Shown: positions 10,160 to 21,501, numbered from the stretch's first letter. The stretch is 64,000 nt of DNA from Aurelia coerulea (GCA_039566865.1 CM076957.1:8441896-8505895); one strand, 5' to 3'. The notes: generated by a model not told the origin, from the sequence alone. Numbers and translations: made by a program.

Positions 10160-10369
10160 CCTCTTGCTTTCATTCAATTTCTAAAGTCTAACAATAAACA
10201 TTTTGCTGCGACAACAAAAAACTTCATGCTTACACCTCAAGCAGGTTACTGTAACCCTTCAGGCAATGATTGTATTTACCACTGCCGTTTCTTAAAATGT
10301 ATAAAACAAGCTAATACATCATTCGAAGCAGAATTAAACGCAGAATACCTTCAAAATACAATCAGTTGA
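10160..10369 (+). other. Exon-like reading frame interrupted by the BEL insertion
   Basis: After the BEL element an open frame continues to a stop at 10367-10369, encoding a Cys- and His-containing segment (YCNPSGNDCIYHCRFLKC). Leaving out the BEL element, the frame extends back to about 3534, behind a possible splice acceptor. It may be a last exon carried by the family B transposon, or part of that element's own gene. I do not recognise it. Confidence 0.3.
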
Positions 10370-11524
10370 TTAAATAAAAGCACAAATGATCTATTCAAGA
10401 TTTATCTGCTTACTGCATCTACACTGATTGCATGAGAATCGGTTTTCCGCATTGAATTGGATGTTTTTATAGCTTCAAACTGAGACTCATGACAATACAG
10501 ATTCAAAAAGCAGACTAATTTAGGCCATCTCCGCCGCGTTTACGGCGGGACCAATCAGATAGCTACTTTCTTAATAAGGTCACAACACGTAACCATTCAT
10601 AGTGTTTGATTGGTTGATCACATCAAAGTTCAACTTTTCGAAACAAAGCAACATTCGAAACGACATTAGGATGAACTTAAGACTATGTGCCATTTCCGAC
10701 AAATTTCTAATGTCACGTGATCGATGACGTCATGATAGAGCCCAATGCACCTAAACACTTCACTAACTCCAGACGGACACGCCGTACCAACCCGGAATTC
10801 GCATAGCCGAAAAGACCATTCGAAGAGCCCTCGAATGATGTAAAGCTGTCTGCATTCCAGCGAAATTCGAAAAATCATCGATGACATGACGTGACATGGA
10901 CAATTTTCTAAACCAATTCAGCCGAGATACGTATGTTCCTCGGTGTCTACTACACCAACCATGCAGACCCCGAATCTACAGTCAAAAACACCAGTAACCC
11001 ATAGGAATGTAAACTTTTTTTCTGTCATTTTCCCTATTGTGTTCGAACTAAGACAATATAAAGGGAAAATGCTCAAACCCAAATTGACATACCCATGAAG
11101 TATAGATGCTCCCCGAATGCATACCCAGAACCCACGTGGTTCATTCAGCAGAAATCTGGGAAAAATTTCAGCTGAAATGGTATTGAAACTAGTCAATTAT
11201 GACGTCATGTCATCAATGACGCCATAGAAATATTTTCGAACTTCGCTGAAATGCGAAAGACTACACATCTCTCGATAGCCCCTCAGACGCTCCCCTCGAC
11301 CATGAAAACCCCAAGCCAATACAACGCATCCGCCGAAAGCCATTGAAGCATTTAGGCACATTAAGCCCCATCATGACGTCACCATCACCATGACATTCGA
11401 CATTCTTCAGAAATGGCACATTGTCCCGAATTAATCCTTATGGCCTATTATAACAGCACAAACCTTTAAAAACTTTAGTTAGGCACTTGCTTAGATGGTT
11501 AGCTATTTCCCCCGTCTATATCTT
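10370..11524. other. Right interior of family B transposon, no gene seen
   Basis: There is no convincing coding frame on either strand. It contains a GC-rich patch near 10528-10550 and several short direct similarities. I see nothing else to annotate. Confidence 0.5.
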
Positions 11525-11745
11525 TCAGTGATTTTTTTCGTGACTTTGTGAATTTAGTTGCGATTTTATTGATTTTTCCGTGATTTTGTCTGATTTAGTG
11601 ATTTATTTCCGTGATTTTGTGATTTTTCAGTGATTTTCATGATTTTTTTTGTGATTTTGTGATTTTTCTGTGATTTTGTGATTTTTATGTTTTTGTATTT
11701 TGATTTTGTGATTTTTGTGATTTTTGTATGTGATTTTTTGTGATT
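11525..11745. repeat. Subterminal GTGATTTT array, right end of family B
   Basis: Repeated gtgatttt, gtgattttg and tgattttt motifs run up to about 45 bp from the right terminus. They mirror the array at 3060-3310. Confidence 0.75.
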
Positions 11746-11796
11746 TTAGGAAAGGTGTACGAAAAAAAAATCAGTGATTTGCCCCTCGCCAATACA

Positions 11797-13472
11797 GATG
11801 TAACTCATCCAGCTTATGCATTCCTCGAGGCAACCGATGATTGCCTACTTACACAGCACATTGACATGGAAACAAGACATCGACAAGGCCAAAGATCAAA
11901 CTGCCTTGATTTGATATTTACTAATGATTCTAATTCTGTTCAAAAAATAGAATACAAGGAACCCTTGGGATCAAGTGATCACCTCTCCGTTGAGATGGTA
12001 TATACAATTGAGGTAGTTAGACAACATAATCCAGCATCAGATTCGAATAGATACGCGTATGATCGAGGTGAGTACAAGTCTTTGAACGATGAATTAAAGA
12101 GAATTAATTTGGACCAAGAACTCGCGGGTATGACTCCAGACTCTATGATGTCATACCTAGAATCAAAACTCAACTTTTTAATGGACAAATTCATCCCAAA
12201 GTACAGTAGCACTCCAAAGGACCAAGATAAGAAACAGCCAGCTTGGATGAACAAATCCATTCTCAAATCGTTGAAAAAGACACACAATGCCTACAAAAGA
12301 TGGATTGTAACAAAAACAGGAAAAGATTACGACAGGTTTAAAAGACATTCAAACAATATAAAGTCAAAAGTTCGCAAAAAGATAAAGGAGTTTAAGAAAA
12401 ACATCGCTACTACGATAAAATCGAACAGCAAAAAATATTGGAAGTATGCAAATTCTAAATTAAAAACAAAGTCAAAAGTACCTGATTTGAAAACTGATGA
12501 TAATTCTTACACATCCTCGGAACAACAGAAAGTTGATATCTTAAATGAGTTCTTTACTTCAGTATTCACAAAAGAAGATTTACCAAGCCTGCCAAACGTA
12601 ACGAATTCCAATCGTTGTTCTGTCTTAGAGAATGTTGAAATTAGTGAAGAAGCGATTCTCGAGATAATTAAATCTCTGAATACCTCGAAACCTCCTGGAC
12701 CAGATAACATACATCCTAGAGTACTAAAAGAAACTGCGGATGTCATCGCCCATCCATTGCATTTAATTTTCAAAAGTAGCCTTGACACAGGGGTTCTTCC
12801 CAACACGTGGAAATTAGCCAATGTCTCCCCTATATTCAAGAAAGATAACAAACATGCTAGAGAAAACTATAGACCGATTAGCCTTACCTCGATTATATGT
12901 AGAGTGATGGAAAGAATAATAAAAAACGGTATCGTAAATCATTTAGACGAACATAACCTTTTTTCACCTGATCAATTCGGATTCCGTTTCAAAAGATCCT
13001 GATTGCAACTACTCGAATTTTTTGAAGAAGTAACTTCATTGTTAGATCAAGGAAAATGCGTTGACGTTATCTACTTTGATTTTGCAAAAGCATTCGACTC
13101 GGTACCACATGAAAGATTATTACTCAAACTGAAATGTTACGGAATTGACGGAAAGATCCTTGCCTGGATATCATCTTTTCTAAGTGATCGGAAACAACGC
13201 GTCGTTCTAAACGGTTACAAAATCGAACTGGAGTAACGTATTAAGCGGCGTACCACAGGGAAGTGTGCTAGGACCATTACTTTTTGTACTGTACATAAAT
13301 GATTTACGTGACATCTTAGATGAATGCAAAGTGAAAATGTTTGCTGATGATTTGAAACTCTATTCATCAAGTGCTGGAAATAAAGTCCAAATCCAGTCTG
13401 ATATTACAAACGTTGGAAAATGGTCGAAACAGTGGCAACTTCCACTTAATACAGACAAATGCCATGTACTCT
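11797..13472 (+). pseudogene. LINE ORF2 piece C: end of endonuclease and most of reverse transcriptase
   Basis: The frame resumes after the second insertion with the endonuclease C-terminal motifs SNCLDLIFTN and GSSDH. It runs through a lysine-rich linker into reverse transcriptase: KPPGPDNIHPRVLK, ENYRPISLTSI, FDFAKAFDSVPH (the first catalytic aspartate), SGVPQGSVLGPLLF, and the FADD catalytic box. Two lesions are visible: an in-frame TGA at 13000-13002 where the family has a conserved GRSC-like motif, and a frame change near 13215-13235. The third transposon interrupts it at 13473. It cannot be expressed as a full protein. Confidence 0.9.
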
Positions 13473-14538
13473 CAGGGGCGGATCCAGACATTTGAGTGAC
13501 CGATGCAAAATGGGGGTCTGGGGGCGAAGCCCCCAGGAAATTTTTTGTGACCACGCCCTTCAAACTCTCGGAAAACATGGGCAACGCCCTTTTTCAAAAT
13601 TTTTGGGCAGAAAGACGTTCCTTTGTACTAGGTAGGATAAGGAAATTTACCTCGGATCAGATCAGACCAATTCAGACCAGTGCTTTTCGACGTGCTGTTT
13701 ACACCTTGGCCTAGACAGGCCAAATTTTGTCGTCTGTTGATTTGGTGCTTAGAATACTGAATATTTCAGTCAACGACACAGTTGCCACACTTAGCCATCA
13801 TAATCATTTTCATCATCCACTTTGAAGAACGGTTCTGGTGCAAGTGCACTGCACTTTCATTTGGACCTCTTTGTTTGGACGGGAGATAACCAAACAGCGA
13901 ACAAGAATAATAGAGGAGGGCTCTCTATTGCTCAATAGTAACCTTTGGACTGCATCGGTCAACCGGTGCAAAACGCTGATTTTTCTCCATTCAGAGGTCT
14001 GGGGACCGATGCATTTTTGCTGTCTATTGTTGAGAAGAAAGGAGCTGTCAAAGCCGCTCTGATTGACACCGATGCACTCTTCAAAATGGTTACGCAAGAT
14101 TCTCCTGTTTATGCGTTGGTGCTAGTTGTTCCCTTTGTGATTGTCGAGACGCGCGTCACACATTATCTGAATAGTGGGTTAAAATAATTAATTGGGCGAT
14201 CGTGATCGTTTTGTCAACTTATTCTTCTGGATAATGGGTCACATTGTCGGCGACTGCTTTTGTTACGAGGTTGCTACGCAGGGGCAGTGTAAACAAGAGA
14301 GAAATGAGGCTTCGGGAGGCTTCGCTCTTTACAGGATGTGATTGTAAAATTTCTCTCATCTCAGCACATGAATTTGAAAGCTGAGGCGGCAAATGGAGTA
14401 AAAGTTTACGGTAGTTGTACGAAAGACTTGAAATGATTTGATTCTGATAACATTCTGGTACACAGACTTCTGGATTGTCAAGCTTGTCAGAATGACCGAT
14501 GCATTTGCATCGGTTGCATCGGTCTGGATCCGCCCCTG
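13473..14538. mobile_element. hAT-like transposon with CAGGGGCGGATCCAGA ends
   Basis: Inverted ends CAGGGGCGGATCCAGA and its complement bound a 1066-bp insert in the LINE reverse transcriptase. The flanks share actct (13468-13472 and 14540-14544), or an 8-bp duplication with one mismatch if the terminal TG is counted. Excising it restores the LINE reading frame exactly. The left interior has a gggggcgaagccccc hairpin that also appears, degenerate and inverted, in the element at 51004-52085. No transposase is visible. Confidence 0.8.
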
Positions 14539-14544
14539 CACTCT

Positions 14545-15242
14545 ATCTTGGCAATCAGCTCGACACATCGCCGAGATATCATGTTCAGGACGAAAAGAAC
14601 AAATGTGAAACGGACATCTCAATATCAGCAGATGTAAAAGACCTTGGTGTTTTTGTAGATAGTAAACTTACGTTTGAAAAACAAGTTGTCGAATGCGTAA
14701 AGAAAGCAAATGGAGTCCTCGCGTCAATAAAACGAACAATCAAATTCATTAATAAAGAAGTCTTTTTAATTTTATGCAAGAGTTTAGTTAGACCTTTACT
14801 GGAGTCTGCTGGAGCTATATGGAGCCCTTACCTAATCAAGCACGTCAAAAGGTTTGAAAGTGTACAGCGCAGAGCCACGAAACTAGTAAAAACGATTAAG
14901 GACAAGTCATACGGTGATCGATTAACAGCATTAGACCTGCCATCACTCGAGTACAGAAGAAAACGCGGAGATATGATTCTTACCTTCAAACTATTAACGG
15001 GCTTCATGGACACTGATCCGTCCTTGCTCTTCGAATTGAAACAAAGCAATACAAGAGGACATAAACTAAAGTTATTCAAGAAGAGGTGTAACTTAAACGT
15101 TCGTAAAAAAATTTTCACGCAACGAGTCATTAATGACTGGAATAATTTATCAAGCGAAGTTATCAACTGTTCGACAGTGAAACAATTTGAACGAGCATAT
15201 GATCGACTAAAACACGTAGACAGATTCTCGTACACGATTTAG
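14545..15242 (+). pseudogene. LINE ORF2 piece D: C-terminal end of reverse transcriptase
   Basis: This continues the LINE reading frame after the third insertion. It has the thumb and C-terminal motifs common in CR1/Jockey-like elements: KDLGVFVDSKLTF, VQRRATKLVK, LPSLEYRRKRGDMI and NDWNNLSSEV. It ends in a stop at 15240-15242. It belongs to the same copy as the pieces at 843, 2819 and 11797. Confidence 0.9.
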
Positions 15243-15335
15243 TCGTGTGTGATAGAACGTAACAGGGCGTTATAGGTCTCACGACCTTCCACTCCCTTAA
15301 TTACTTCTATTATTATATTATTATTATAACCATTT
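15243..15335 (+). repeat. LINE 3' untranslated region with TTA-rich tail
   Basis: A short AT-rich stretch follows the ORF2 stop and ends in a run of TTA and TTATTA (about 15307-15330). This is typical of the simple-repeat 3' ends of CR1/L2-like elements. The exact 3' boundary is uncertain. Confidence 0.55.
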
Positions 15336-15490
15336 GTGTTAAATGCCAGACTTCTCGAGCAGGCTGAAGTCTAAATGCGTCGTGATGTCATGAAACAATT
15401 GAAAATAATTTCTTTAATTCAATTGGCTCAATTTAAAATGTGAAATAAGTACGTGTTTGAGTAATATCTAGGAGTTTAAGCAAAATTTAG

Positions 15491-15588
15491 ACGATTTCTG
15501 GGCCGTTTTTAAAAATACTTCGCAAATTATCAATCAGGGGTCCCAATTGATAATTTGAGAAGTTTTTTTAAAAACGACCCAGAAATCG
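15491..15588. repeat. Imperfect inverted repeat, ~43-bp arms
   Basis: Arms beginning cgatttctgggccg and ending with its near complement face each other across about 11 bp. They could form a hairpin. It lies in non-coding DNA between a LINE and a MITE and may be a small foldback element. No TSD was found. Confidence 0.7.
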
Positions 15589-16004
15589 CCAGCAACAAGT
15601 GGAGAGCATTTCAGCTCAGAATTTGAATGACGTCTTGTAGACGTAGCGCAGTGAAAACTGTGCTGCTCAAACTTATGCTCAAACTCAAATTATCAAATGA
15701 TTGATAATTGAGCTGCTCAAACTTGTGGCAATCATCGATTTATTCTTACTACACTCGTTTGTGTCGCATGCAATGAACTTTCTGTTTTGGTTCATCATAG
15801 CAAACGAAGAATTGGTGAGTATCTTGTGATTTACATTATATTTGTGACATTATTGGTAGGGGTTTCTTGTTAAATTTTGGCCTTTTAGAATGCCATTGTA
15901 GTGCGTCAGAAGATGGTAACGTGCTCGGTATCATAGAAGATACTGCCCTTTTTAAATATTGTGCAACACCGAAAATGTTATGGAGACACGTTTAATGTTG
16001 TCTA

Positions 16005-16277
16005 TAGCCTACGCGTAGACCCATTATCCCAAAGGAGGAAAGGGTCTACGAAACAAAAAGCAAAAGCTTGCTACTGAGGTTTCTAGATTTCTGGAAACTT
16101 AATTTATGCAGCCTTTGTTTCAACCATAGAAATATTTCTGTTTCTATGGTTTCAACGCGTTTCACAAATGATTTGAAAAGGGGATTAGAATGACTAATTG
16201 GGCGGCCGTAGCAAGCCTTTGCTCTTTGTTTCGTAGACCCTTTCCTCCTTGGGGAAAATGGGTCTACGCGTAGGCTA
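16005..16277. mobile_element. 273-bp palindromic MITE, copy 1
   Basis: Long inverted ends begin TAGCCTACGCGTAGACCC and continue for about 70 bp. A 9-bp flanking repeat, tgttgtcta, lies at 15996-16004 and 16278-16286. A second copy of the same length lies at 24718-24990, with its interior in the opposite orientation. The TSD length suggests hAT or Mutator-like mobilisation. It has no coding capacity. Confidence 0.85.
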
Positions 16278-16637
16278 TGTTGTCTATGAATCAATATTTG
16301 TTGACTTTGTGCAGCAGACTGAATTAGTCGGTCATTTGTTGACTTTGTGCAGCACACTGAATTAGTCGGTCAAGAAATATAGTTCTGCTGAACCTAAAAC
16401 ATTAGTCTTTGCCTTGATTTTAGGGCGGTATTCAAACATAGATTTCTCTTGATCTGAGTTGAATATCAAAATCCAATACGGTACAATTTTCGGCAAGCTA
16501 TAGTCTAACAGAAAATGTAAAACATTCGTGATTTTTCAAAAATCGATTTAGACGTCGCCAGTTTTTGGGGGAAGGCATTTTTGTATTCATCCCCAAAGCT
16601 TCTGAATTTCTGAAAAATCACAGTGCTTCACGTTATG
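16278..16637. other. Non-coding stretch, nothing identified
   Basis: It contains one local direct repeat, ttgttgactttgtgcagca, near 16298-16352, and a short inverted pair aaaatcac or gtgattttt near 16530-16620. No gene or element boundary is evident. Confidence 0.4.
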
Positions 16638-16777
16638 TTAGATTACATAGTGGGATTGGTTAATCTCGCCGATGTAAACAAACAGGCTGATTGGTTCAAA
16701 ACGAAATATGTCCTTGTTGACTGGCCTTAATATAGTAAACAAAACCTCTGTATATTGTACACAAAGCTCTTCAATAC

Positions 16778-16912
16778 CTTGGCTGTATCCATGGCCTCTG
16801 AAAACAACAGTGTTCCCACTTTGTTCCAATATCTTATGCACTGTACCAGATGGTAACTTTGTTTCAATTATCACTTGTTGTTTCTTAAAATCAATATCCA
16901 GCAACTTCAGAC
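16778..16912 (-). CDS. CCS-like exon (copper chaperone for SOD, domain I end)
   Basis: A 135-nt segment on the minus strand is bounded by ccatag at the acceptor and gtattg at the donor. It encodes LLDIDFKKQQVIIETKLP, then VHKILEQSGNTVVFRGHG. This aligns from memory with the end of the HMA-like domain I of copper chaperones for superoxide dismutase, which hand copper to SOD1 in the cytosol. The exon phases match the exon at 17358-17430, so the two can be spliced in frame. No SOD-like domain II or domain III CXC exon was found, so this is a partial gene, a gene with very large introns, or a pseudogene. Confidence 0.6.
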
Positions 16913-17357
16913 CTATGGTGACAAATGGACAAATAAACAATCTTGTTGCAACACAACCAACATTGCAATATTATCAAAATGTGCAAATGATGGAATCATG
17001 ATATTAGGTAGGAGCTTCTGCAAGAGTAGGTTTCTTGGTTTTAAGTTCCAGAAATGTAAAACCTGGGTTTATCAATTACTAAACCGGCAGAAGCTGGACT
17101 GGCTGCAATACCTGATAGTTGCACACTATATTTTACCAAAATCAAGTTTATGAAAATAAGTTGTTGAATAGCTGCTTGCAATTTGCAATAGGTTTTCACA
17201 GCTACTCCAAAGGGACGCTCACCTAACAATACATTTAGGATTTTGCAAATAAATATAATTTTGCAATGGATGAAACTTTTACAAAGGAAAATAGCAACGC
17301 AAAAATGTAACCTTTATGGAAGGGAAGGGAAATAAAGCAGTTACAAATTTATGTTAC

Positions 17358-17430
17358 CATTTTCATGCTCCACAAGATTCTTCACATTCTGCAGGTTGGT
17401 ACTGTCAGCAAAATCAATTGCAAATTCCAT
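17358..17430 (-). CDS. CCS-like exon (domain I start, CxxC absent)
   Basis: This 73-nt minus-strand segment begins MEFAIDFADSTN and ends in phase 1 before gtaaca, joining in frame to the exon at 16912. A tgtag acceptor lies right before the ATG, so it may be an internal exon. In the family this position carries the copper-binding motif M-T-C-x-x-C; here it reads F-A-D-S-T-N, with both cysteines gone. It is therefore a divergent, non-copper-binding form or a decayed copy. The call rests on the combined alignment of both exons. Confidence 0.5.
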
Positions 17431-17624
17431 CTACAATTCAAACAACATTTTATCAAAGTTGACAAGCAATTCTTTCTAATGGAATGAGTAAACTGGGATG
17501 CGCATTTACTTTCTTCAGTAGATGTCTTACAACAATACATAACCTCTTTCCAAAAGCTCACTCTTGTGGTGTGGCTCCAGACAGAAGAAGCAACCAAGAA
17601 GAATGAAAAAACCAAATTCCTGGA

Positions 17625-18235
17625 GGGGGAAACAAGGACAGGTTTGGTAAGACAATAGCACGAGTTGGTTTTGATTGACACCGCAATTCAAAGCGATTAG
17701 CTAACGCAGACAAAGAAAATTCTCTCAACTAATAATTCAAAACAAACAACGCCGCAAAAATTTCTCTGAAACCCAGGTAGCTAGCTCGCTGGTTGTGCAT
17801 TCCAAAAGTTGTTTGTAAGAGCAAACATGAGCATATATCGAAAGAAGAAGGATATATCTGCACAACTGCCACGGGCATTTAATTTGTTTGGCTCAAAAGC
17901 CGATTATGAGGCGATTCAATTCTCTTCTTTTTTGGGGGATAATTAAAACCCTTACTGCTCAGCTTCGGAACCAAAGAAACAAAATGCCCGAGGTAGATGT
18001 GTAGATATATACTTCTTCTTTCGATATATGCTCATGTTCGCTCTTAAAAACAATTTCTGGAATGCAAAACGAGCGAGCTAGCTACGTGGGTTTCAGAGAA
18101 CATTTGCGGCTTTGTCTGTTTTGAATTTATGGTCGAGAGAATTTCCTTTGTCTGCAGTCACTAATCGCCTTGAATTCAGGTGTCAACAAAAGCATCTCAT
18201 GCTGTTGTGTTACAAAATCTGTCCTTGTTGGAGGG
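17625..18235. repeat. 610-bp imperfect palindrome centred near 17930
   Basis: The left half read on the minus strand matches the right half read on the plus strand for about 260 bp each way, through almost the whole centre. Shared blocks include gcgagctagctac, ctttgtctgc and cttctttcgatatatgc. It lies just upstream of the minus-strand CCS-like exons. It may be a foldback element or an inverted duplication of a promoter region. Confidence 0.8.
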
Positions 18236-19132
18236 GGATGATATCAGGATATCAATTTCAATCATACAATGGTTCTCACTATATATGGCAAGGAATGCCT
18301 GGCCCAGCAGGTGCATACACTATACAACATATGTGATGCAAATGGCGGTGCAACATATACTATGTTGGGCCTTGCATTGACACTTGTGCAATTCGAAATA
18401 TGGGTCCAGGGCTCTGCAAAATATGGGGATTCTGGATATGGAGCAGTGATGGCAGTAACTCTTGTCATTGTTGTTCTCTTGGCTAGGGTAACCATTTGTT
18501 CAGCACCATGCACCTTGCTGGGGTGACATCCAAGGTAAAAACAGGCCTCAGTCATTTGCCACTATAATTGTCTATGTGCAGTTTTTGTAATTATATAATT
18601 CAGTTGTAATTCAGTTGCATGGTTCTTTATGTAATGACCTTGTGGTAGACATTGTATTTTGTTCCCTGTAGTATCATCCCAATAGTGTTGTATAGTTGTA
18701 TAGTATTAGGAAGTATAGATGCTGTAACATGTATTGTAAAATTTTAAATGAACAATTCAAATATCACTTTTCCAACAAAATGGATCATAAGGTTGAGGGC
18801 TAATGTATTATGGAAGAAGCATTCTAAAAATCATGCTGAAACTGTAAAACCATTATGCCTACCCAAAGAAAGGCCAAAGGACTCATAGAACCAAAATAGT
18901 CACTACAGTCTTTCTTGCCCAAAATTTGCAGTATTCTGGACAGCAAAATCTCATTCCAGTTCAATATATTGGGTGACTCAAAATACTGGGTGTCCCCTGT
19001 TTCGAAAATAATTGCAGCAAAATAGTTGCACGATAATCATAGAGATTTATTTTTCTATTAGCTAAAAGATTGAAATAATTTATATATTTTTTGGTAATTT
19101 TCTAAGTTTAGTCTTTTCCAAATGCAAGAAAC
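18236..19132. other. Non-coding stretch, nothing identified
   Basis: Short open frames occur at 18262-18526 on both strands, but they show no family resemblance. No terminal repeats or RNA genes were seen. Confidence 0.4.
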
Positions 19133-19136
19133 TTAA

Positions 19137-20293
19137 GGTAACTCTGCTTTCCGCTCTAGTGCACAGCGAGATGCCGTTTCGCAAAACCTTTCTCCTCAGA
19201 AAACAGTTAACATCTCCAATATTGTTCGCCTATCGAAAATTGGTAAAAAGGATGTTGTTCGGTAAAATCTGGGCAATCGAAAGATGTATAAATCGCAATG
19301 TTTCCGTCAACCCTGGTTTCGCAAATCCTGGTTCAAATCTTTTTGCTAATTTCAGAAAAGTGAATTTATCTCCAAAACTACTCGAAAAATGTTCGATCTT
19401 TTTTTCGTTCCATCTTTAGCTAGGTTATTGATCTACAACTTTGCCAAGTCTGATTGAAAAAGCTAGGCTAGATTTCCTGCAATCGAATTCCGTATTTCTG
19501 TTTACTTTTCGACAGCGAAATGGAGAAACCTTGGTCAACAGATTACCATGCTATGAAGCACGCTTGCAAAAGCTCAGGCTTGAAATAACTTTCAGAAGTG
19601 TTTCCATTGGCAAACAAATGAACCTCATCATTTGGGAATACCATACGCAAGTCTCAAAAGACATCCTTAGTGCGCTTGTAAAAGTATCATTTGCATCTAT
19701 TGATTAAAAATTACTGATTTTAACCAGATACTTCACAAACCATGCTTTGGGTGTCTTTTGAGACTTTCATAAGCATTCACCGATTATCAATTTCTTTTAG
19801 AGTCCACAATGAGCATAGATCTTAGACCAAGAACTATTTTTTTGCAAAAACATTCTACGGGCGTTCAAATCGTTCTGCAAGGGCTAAACTGTTGACCAAC
19901 GCTTTTCCCCTTCGATGTCGAAAAGTAAACAGAAATGTAAAATTCGATTGCAGGAAATCTAGCCTAGCTTTTTCAATCAGACTTGGCAAAGTTGTAGATC
20001 AACTACTTAGCTAAAGATGGAGCGAAAAAAGATCGAAACTTTTTCGAGTAGTTTTGGAGGTAAATCAACTTTTCTGAAATTAGCAAAAATATTTGAGCAA
20101 GGATTTGCAAAGCCAGGGCTGACGGAAACATTGCGATTTATACATCTTTCGATTGCCCAGATTATACAGAACAACATCCTTTTTACCGATTTTCGATAGG
20201 CCGAATAATATTGGAGAAATTATCTGTTTTCTGAGGAGAGTGGTTTTGCGAAACGGCATCTCGCTGTGCACTAGAGCGGAAAGCAGAGTTACC
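19137..20293. mobile_element. TTAA-flanked foldback element, 405-bp arms
   Basis: TTAA lies on both sides (19133-19136 and 20294-20297). The ends GGTAACTCTGCTTTCCGCTC and its complement begin inverted arms at 19137-19541 and about 19889-20293. The ~350-bp centre shows a smaller inverted pair around gtctcaaaagac. There is no transposase. The TTAA site suggests piggyBac- or Kolobok-type mobilisation. Confidence 0.85.
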
Positions 20294-20297
20294 TTAA

Positions 20298-20744
20298 AAA
20301 ATCAGTCTTTCAGAACAGCCGGAAAATGGCCTAAATGCACTCTACAAAATCTTGCAGGTACTTTGAAATCTATTCCGAATCCTTTTGAGAATTAGCATGA
20401 CAAATAAAACGAAGAATTGAAACCGAGATGGAAACTGAAATTGACATGTTATTTATTGCTCTCAAAAAAGGATTATGGAAAATGGTAAAAAAGGCAAGTC
20501 TTGTTTTATCTTTGTGAGATGCATTTGATCATGCGTTTTAGGCCGCTTTCTAAATGTTATGCAAGGAAATTTGCTGCAATGATTTTTAGAACAGGGATAA
20601 ACTGTTCTCAGTCTTTTTACTTAATTTTACTTTAAAATTGTTTACCCAGGGTTATAATTCAGTTTAAGTAACTGTTTTACAATGTACCCTGCCACTAAAA
20701 ATAAAGCTAACCTAATTACATAAATTACAATATTCATCTAAACC
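20298..20744. other. Non-coding stretch, nothing identified
   Basis: No coding frame or repeat boundary is convincing here. Confidence 0.4.
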
Positions 20745-20813
20745 TATAAATGTACAATAGTACAAGTTCTAAATGTACAAGTTCTAAGAAAAAAATCCAA
20801 CAGAAGAACAATT

Positions 20814-21269
20814 AAGTATTGCTCACCGTGCAATACAAAAAGAAGCCTTTGCTGCAACCATGTCATTAAAACTAATTCATTCACTAGCGTAAATACCCAC
20901 ACAACCTATAAAATCTTCCACGAATCCAACTGCAGAAGCATGAACGTAATATATCTTCTTGAATGCACCCGTTGTAAGAAACAGTACATCGGCAAATCTG
21001 AATGGCCTTTCAACTATAGACTTAATAATTACCGTTCCCGGATAAAATCAGCGCAATACGATAAACTCCTTCCGGTAGAAAAACATTTCAAAGAGCAAAA
21101 TCACGTCTTCGAAAGAGACGCAAGATTCATAATAATCGAGAAGATCTAAAAAGAAAACGTCGAAAAGATGACTCATTTACTAGAAACACATGAAGACAAC
21201 TGGATTAAACGACTGCAGACTCTTTCCCCTCAAGGCCTGAACAATAAACTTAACCACCCTGACAAATGA
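20814..21269 (+). pseudogene. GIY-YIG endonuclease domain of a Penelope-like element
   Basis: The frame encodes a Cys/His cluster (CSPCNTKRSLCCNH) followed by the GIY-YIG core: VIYLLECTRCKKQYIGKS, then an arginine-bearing segment, and later EDNWIKRLQTLSPQGLN, the usual end of these proteins. An in-frame TAA at 21147-21149 breaks it. Reading on in the same frame reaches the natural end at 21267-21269. In full elements this domain nicks the target for priming. Confidence 0.85.
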
Positions 21270-21501
21270 AAATCATAAAAATTCCCTAAAATAATCCATG
21301 GTTAGGCCACTTTTCTCCGTTCACAAGATAATGCAATACTTTGTTCCCCTGTGGCCTATCAATTTCTACAAATACAACGTAATATTTAACATTCATATGA
21401 CGCTTTATTCTGGCGTCACGTGACCCTTTTAAGGCCACGTGACCACGTTCTCGTCACGTGACTACTAAAACGGCTATAAAAGGGCATGCACAGTTGTAAA
21501 A

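Larger units (their letters stand above)
3031..11788. mobile_element. hAT-like transposon, family B, containing a BEL element
   Basis: Terminal repeats CAAGGGGCAAATCACT on the left and the complement of CGAGGGGCAAATCACT on the right lie inside a perfect 8-bp TSD, ccaataca (3023-3030 and 11789-11796). Removing the nested BEL element and its TSD leaves about 2.17 kb. Both ends hold arrays of GTGATTTT motifs. The outer ~45 bp resemble family A, including a GTACG-GATTTT block just inside each end. No transposase is recognisable. The LINE reading frame continues on both sides. Confidence 0.85.

Noticed and set aside
13473..14538. hAT-like element read as a gene because of its open frames
   Set aside because: Frames are short and unrelated to transposase; the TIRs and restored LINE frame show it is a non-autonomous insertion.
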